Source of the DNA: Botrytis cinerea B05.10
Lineage: Eukaryota > Ascomycota > Leotiomycetes > Helotiales > Sclerotiniaceae
Assembly: GCF_000143535.2 (NCBI RefSeq)
Contig: NC_037310.1
Location: 2,294,001-2,358,000, forward strand
Length of the DNA stretch: 64,000 bases
Direction: 5' to 3'
Position numbers and translations under genes: made by a program. Below are positions 59,322 through 64,000 of the stretch, piece after piece; position 1 is the first letter of the stretch; the number at the start of each line of letters is the position of its first letter. A model generated the notes under the pieces. The model saw nothing but the letters and a program-made list of their open reading frames with translations, did not search any database and was not told the DNA's origin.

Positions 59322-61562
59322 TGTGCCTCAACATCTGTTGAAGCTCGTGCTCTAATTGTGAGCGATGGCAATGCTGTGACTGTTTACTGATGATCCATAC
59401 AATTGTGGCAGAAGTTGAATGGCCCTTGGAATACTTGTAGCTGATTCGATGGATTTGATTTGAGCAACAAACCTTATCCTTGAGCTCTGGGCGCACGAGG
59501 GAGAAAATGGAATGTATGTGGCAGTAGGTTGGACGGAAGAATCATCGGACAAGAGTTGGGTATACTTTGAGTATAATGCGGGAGAGAAAGTTGGAGACGG
59601 TCAAAGGTAGCGTGGTTTTGGTTATGCAATTGGATGCAATTGCATGGAGTGCAATCAATTATTATGGGTTAGAGGGTTACCGGTAGTCGTTGGGGGTTAG
59701 AAAGCTTTAATGGTTTTTCTCCACAACGTCTGTGAAGTTGTTGCTTTTCGAGTTTTAAGAGGGTGAAGGGGTGAAAGGGAGGGAGGGAGTGAGGGAGTGA
59801 GTGTGAGAGGGAGGAATTAAGTGTGAGTGGTTGTTGTGCAATAAAAGACGAAAAGGTTACTACCACCTAGCATCCCACCTAGCATGTGTGATGACTTTGA
59901 AGTGATCTACGAGGTAGGCAGTAAACAATTCTACCCGATAGTATGAAAAGGTGCAAAAGCACAATACTGGTCAAGTAATGTCATGTAGTGTAATAAAAGT
60001 GTAGTGTATTGCATTGTGTATGTCTTCAGCAAATGACAGTGACAAGGCAATCAATCGAAACCATCACACACATCAGCCATTGAGGCAGTTCTGGTCAACC
60101 ATGGTCAACCAATACCGGGTTCGGAAGGATTTACTTCACAGTCCATTGAGTCAAGGAAAGCTTTTGGTACCGTTTCAACTCTCATGGCCATGGATCTATT
60201 CACTATGGTACCCGTCTGCTGCTGCCGTTTGTTTCGTGTTTCCCTTCCAGAGTTTCCTGGCACTATATATACCGGCTGCGATTGGCGGCTGCCGCTCGTG
60301 ATACCTTCGACTTTTGGCCTGCACTTCCATTCTCATTTTACTGCATGTACAGCCATAAACTATATCGAGTGCTTGTGACAAATCAACAGTGTGAGTGAAG
60401 GTTTTGGATTGAATGCTTTGCCATCCATTCTGCCCAAACAGACACTAGACGAAGAAGCAAATGGCCTGCCTCCTTCAGCCACTCTATCTATATCGAATGG
60501 CCCACAGCATTAACTCCTCAGACCTGGACACCGACAGAAAAAGCAAATGTCAATATTGATATTGACTACAAGGCTCTGACTCGGGGACTGGGAGTTCACA
60601 GATCTATTGTGCTTCAAAGTTTGACAATCAGTCAAGCCTGACTCTAAAATAGCATCTGGCTGTCTAGGTAGGCAAGCAGACACCTCAAGAAAGAATCTGA
60701 TTGTCAGAACCCTTGAAGGCTTGCTTCATATTGGATTTGACATCGCACAGTCTTACTTTTAAGCCAGCAGTAACCTTAGCCGAGTCTCATTCATGCATTC
60801 ATACATTCATCAATCATCGTCCCTTCTTCGAGAATCACCCAGGGCCTACCCACAGCCTTTTCGGTTGTGTATAAAACCCAGGCAGGAACCTCACTTTGAT
60901 ATTTCACTGGATGCCCTTCTCCTTCTCCTTCTCCTTCTCCTTCTCCTTCTCGTGTCCCTTGTTTTGTTGTGTGATGCTGGCTCGAGACTGTTCTCCCATC
61001 AACATCACATCACATCACATCAAAGTCTTATCCGTTATCGATATCCTCAATTCTAGATTCAATGTCAACATTTGACCAATAAGTAGCTGAATCCCTCCCT
61101 AGTAGATATGTGTTAAAGGCCGTGCTTTCCGGACTTTCTTTTCCTTTTCTCTGTTCCGACTTTGTCTTGCTCAATATAATTGAAACAACTCCTTACTTTT
61201 TCACAACCATCGATACCCCTTACTTCATCTGTCTATTTATAAATTGAAACTTCGATCATATGCTGTGTTCTCGTATTCGTTGTGAAAGGGAGGAATCCTT
61301 TCTTATTGACTTTCCAAAATCAAAGTCACCCATACAATCTGATCTACGATACAGCCTCGCAACTTTGACAAGGCTGCATAAAACAAGCTGCATAGAACTA
61401 ACAGTCTTCCAAGCTTGCTATATCGATCTTGCTTGAAGATCGACATCACGCCTATGGGTCATCATCTGGGTCATTATTGTCCATTGCAGATCGTCCAACG
61501 CTAAGACACTACTTGGTGTGCTTTGCCAAAGATCAAGAATCAACAAAAGCAATTGCTTAAAC
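59322..61562. other. divergent RhoGEF-TERT intergenic region
   Basis: 2.2 kb head-to-head promoter region. It contains a GAGGGAGG/GAGTGAGT purine tract (about 59774-59812) near the RhoGEF start and a CTTCTC tract (60915-60951) on the TERT side. No gene recognised. Confidence 0.55.
60915..60951. repeat. CTTCTC polypyrimidine hexamer repeat
   Basis: About six CCTTCT units, upstream of TERT. Confidence 0.9.
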
Positions 61563-64000
61563 ATGGCTAGAAAGAGAAAGAGAAGTCATGCTGCCACAGG
61601 GACTGATACTGATAATCGCACTGGCCTTACAGATCTCAACAAACGTCAAAAGGCCTCTGGAGATACCCACAGAAAGGATCCTCCGGTAAAGCAAGCTTTG
61701 TTGGCCAAATACTACCCCAACGTCTTGTGTCTTCGTGATTATTTACTATCAAAGCTTCCAGTATCCTCCAAGGTTAGGAGAAAGAAGTTGTTGTCAGTGG
61801 GCCACAAGACTCCAACAAACATTGAAGATCAAGGAGAAGATGATCATGACGAGAAAGATGAAGATCATTTATTAGGTGACTTTCTTGATAGCACGTTGAT
61901 AGGTGTGTCATCGAATCATGATTTTTCCCAAGAAAACAGGTTGAAAGAGTGGGTTTCTTTCTCTCAGAAAGGAGACATTTCTGTATCGACCATTGCAAAT
62001 TCCAGTGGTAATGATGTTTACTCTCAATCAGAGGTGGGTATTTATCAATAATCTTCCTTCCGGAATGTTCTTGTCTCGGAATACTAACACCCCAACAGAT
62101 TGTTGATTTTGTTATTTGGTTACTATTTTCAAAGTCCAAATCATCAAATGGGAGACTGCAACACTTACTTTGTCAAGGATATCGTAAAGATATCAGTTCT
62201 CATTCTGTTAATAGGGATGAAGACTTCAGGACTTCTATTCCAGGAGTCAATTCAATGTATCCCAATAGTCATGTGACAGCTATGAAAGCATGGCCATGGC
62301 CCCATGTTCTTGCTTTGCTAGGGAAAGCTGGAGAACGTGTCATGTGTGATTTGATTCTTGATTGTGGTGTTTTTGTTCAGATAGAGAATGCACATGGTAG
62401 CTATTACCAACTCAGTGGTGGGTTTAAACAGTGTCTGGTTTGTTTAGTCTAGACTGACGACTACAAACAGGTCAGCCCTTGAGTGAACTGACACCCATTG
62501 CAATTGCAAAAATTCATGGAGTATTATCTGAGACAGACAACCCTTCCAGGAAAAGCCAGCAATTCGTTGTCTTGCATAATCCAGCGGAAATCAATTTTGT
62601 AAGAAATCGGATGCTTTACGCAAAAGCTGCTTTGAATGCAAAGGGTGAAGTTCAATTTGGTTTCAGGCACATCCGTAGGTTACCCTTGAGCTGGCAGCTT
62701 GGATTCAAATTGATTGATTGTTCTGTGCAGACGTTTTGAACCGATTTCCATGTCAAGTCAATAATGGAAGTGGTACTATGTTTAGTCGTCGACGGCCTGA
62801 GGAAAATATCACCCAAATTCTAATGTACATATTCCCCATGCAATTCGGCCTTCACAATGTCTTTACTTCAGAAGTTGACAATCGAGAAACTGTTCAGCCA
62901 TTTAAAGATTATACTTTACGTGAAGAAGAAATTGATTCCAAATATCCTGATGCAAAGGCCATCAAAATCCCTAAAAGACTTCGTGGAAAAGCCAGGGATC
63001 TGGTCAAAAAATTCCAAATTTTGCACTCCAGGTGCTCATACAATAGCTTGTTAGAATATTATTGCCCGGTCAGTCTCCGAATTGGAATTTTGCGGCTTCT
63101 ATTAACATTTGCAGAATCGGAAGAATCAAGATGGCAGCGTAGAGGACATGAAGGAAAAGTGTTCTTCTAATTCGACGTCATTCGAGAGCCAGTCTTCTGG
63201 AAAAAGCCGCGCCTCCAATACATGTTCATCGAGTGCCCCCTCAATTCCAGCCCGAAAATCAACTTTGATGGACCATGCAAGTTCTGGTGCTGATGTATCT
63301 GCTTTCTGTCATGCCGTGCTTCGAAATATCGTACCACACGAATTTTGGGGCACGGGAGATGTGCAGGTACATAACGAAGGCATCTTTCAAAAGAATATGG
63401 ATAACTTTATTAGACTGAGAAGATTTGAAGCTTTGTCACTTCACGAAGTCACTCAGGGATTCAAGGTGAATTTTCCGTCATGATCGGACTTCATTTTGTT
63501 AATATGCAACAGATTGCCGAGATTGAATGGTTGGAAGCACCAAATACCTCGAACCAAAAATTGTCACTAACTGATTTCAACAAACGTCGTGAAATATTCC
63601 TTGAACTCATATACTATTTATTTGATTCAGTTCTTATCCCATTGGTTCGTTCAAACTTTCATGTCACTGAATCGAATATTCATCGTCAGCGACTATTCTT
63701 CTTTCGTCATGATGTCTGGAAATCTGTGGCTGAGCCTGCTCTGGCTTCATTGAAGTCGAAGATGTTCGAGGAAGTAAAATTGGGAGAGGCTCAGCAGATA
63801 CTGGGTTCGCGAGTCTTAGGCTTTAGTCAGATGCGACTGATACCTAAGGAGACCGGCGTGCGACCAATCATGAATCTAAGGAGAAGAGCAATGCGAAAAG
63901 GTGATAAGCGTCTGCTAGGCGCCAGTATTAATAGTGTGTTAGCGCCTGTTCATAACGTACTCACCCACGAGAAGGTAAGCGTCATTTACAGTCGTTTTTT
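61563..64000 (+). CDS. TERT: telomerase reverse transcriptase TERT (partial, 3' end off window)
   Basis: Catalytic subunit of telomerase, which copies an RNA template onto chromosome ends in the nucleus. Six exons visible: 61563-62033, 62099-62417, 62471-62674, 62731-63068, 63115-63465 and 63513-63974, giving 715 in-frame residues. The next donor GTAAGC (63975) opens an intron that leaves the window. N-terminal basic MARKRKRSH, then QALLAKYYPNVLCLRDYLL, typical of fungal TERT. TEN/GQ region at about 218-264 (WPHVLALLGKAGERVMCDL), CP/QFP region at 364-376 (YIFPMQFGLHNVF), and the T motif of the RNA-binding domain at 515-567 (IVPHEFWG, then LSLHEVTQGFK, WLEAP). The reverse transcriptase domain begins with motif 1 (HDVWKSVAEPAL, 627-638) and motif 2 (RLIPKETGVRPIMNLRRR, 669-685). 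The catalytic aspartates of motifs A and C lie beyond the window. ATG 61563 is the first in-frame ATG. The visible part shows no stop or frameshift, so I expect a working gene. Confidence 0.95.

Noticed and set aside
61563..64000. Reverse transcriptase domain as a retrotransposon
   Set aside because: The GQ, CP and T motifs upstream of motifs 1 and 2 are specific to telomerase; there are no LTRs, gag or integrase, and introns are present.

Overview
The window is nuclear DNA of a filamentous ascomycete. The evidence is short GT...AG introns of about 46-170 bp, intron-poor long exons, a Zn2Cys6/fungal-specific transcription factor, an NDT80-family regulator, a BEM46-type hydrolase and HIR1, HIS1, RPS28 and TERT genes of fungal type. 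The moderate AT richness, the many microsatellites and the general flavour of the proteins suggest a Leotiomycete close to Botrytis/Sclerotinia, but that placement is an inference. There is no mitochondrial, viral or bacterial block, no rRNA gene, no CRISPR array and no intact transposon that I can see.

Layout. 0-11.8 kb: a UNC93-like membrane protein (minus, running off the left edge), an intronless family-4 glycosyltransferase, the histone chaperone subunit HIR1 (5 exons) and a 4-exon MFS transporter. 11.8-16.2 kb is gene-poor. 16.2-23.3 kb: a Zn2Cys6 transcription factor and an NDT80/PhoG-type DNA-binding protein, each with a long upstream region. 24.9-29.2 kb: a low-complexity basic protein of unknown function converging on a dihydrodipicolinate-synthase-family aldolase. 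29.2-33.6 kb is gene-free but holds a tRNA-like A-box/B-box element. 33.6-43.3 kb is dense: an NF-X1/FAP1 zinc-finger protein, a 2EXR-domain protein, HIS1, the small ribosomal protein RPS28 and a probable tail-anchored protein. 44.8-46.3 kb: a LYAR-type nucleolar zinc-finger protein whose zinc finger lies on two small upstream exons. 46.3-50.1 kb is dominated by microsatellites. 50.1-64 kb: a BEM46/ABHD13-like hydrolase, a 1,990-residue DH-BAR-SH3 Rho-family exchange factor, and, divergent from it, the N-terminal half of the telomerase reverse transcriptase (TERT), which runs off the right edge in an intron.

The genes do not form a biosynthetic cluster. Most are single-copy housekeeping or regulatory genes (chromatin, ribosome, histidine synthesis, telomere maintenance, polarity). 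I reconstructed exon structures by hand from splice sites; in every complete multi-exon gene the exon lengths sum to a multiple of three and the joined protein fits its family. I did not find a convincing new multi-gene system. The most useful observations are the TERT gene model, the recovered LYAR zinc finger, the tandem NAG acceptors in the NDT80 gene, the possible Pol III element near 32.35 kb, and the inverted pair of CA/TA microsatellites at 47.3 and 49.4 kb.
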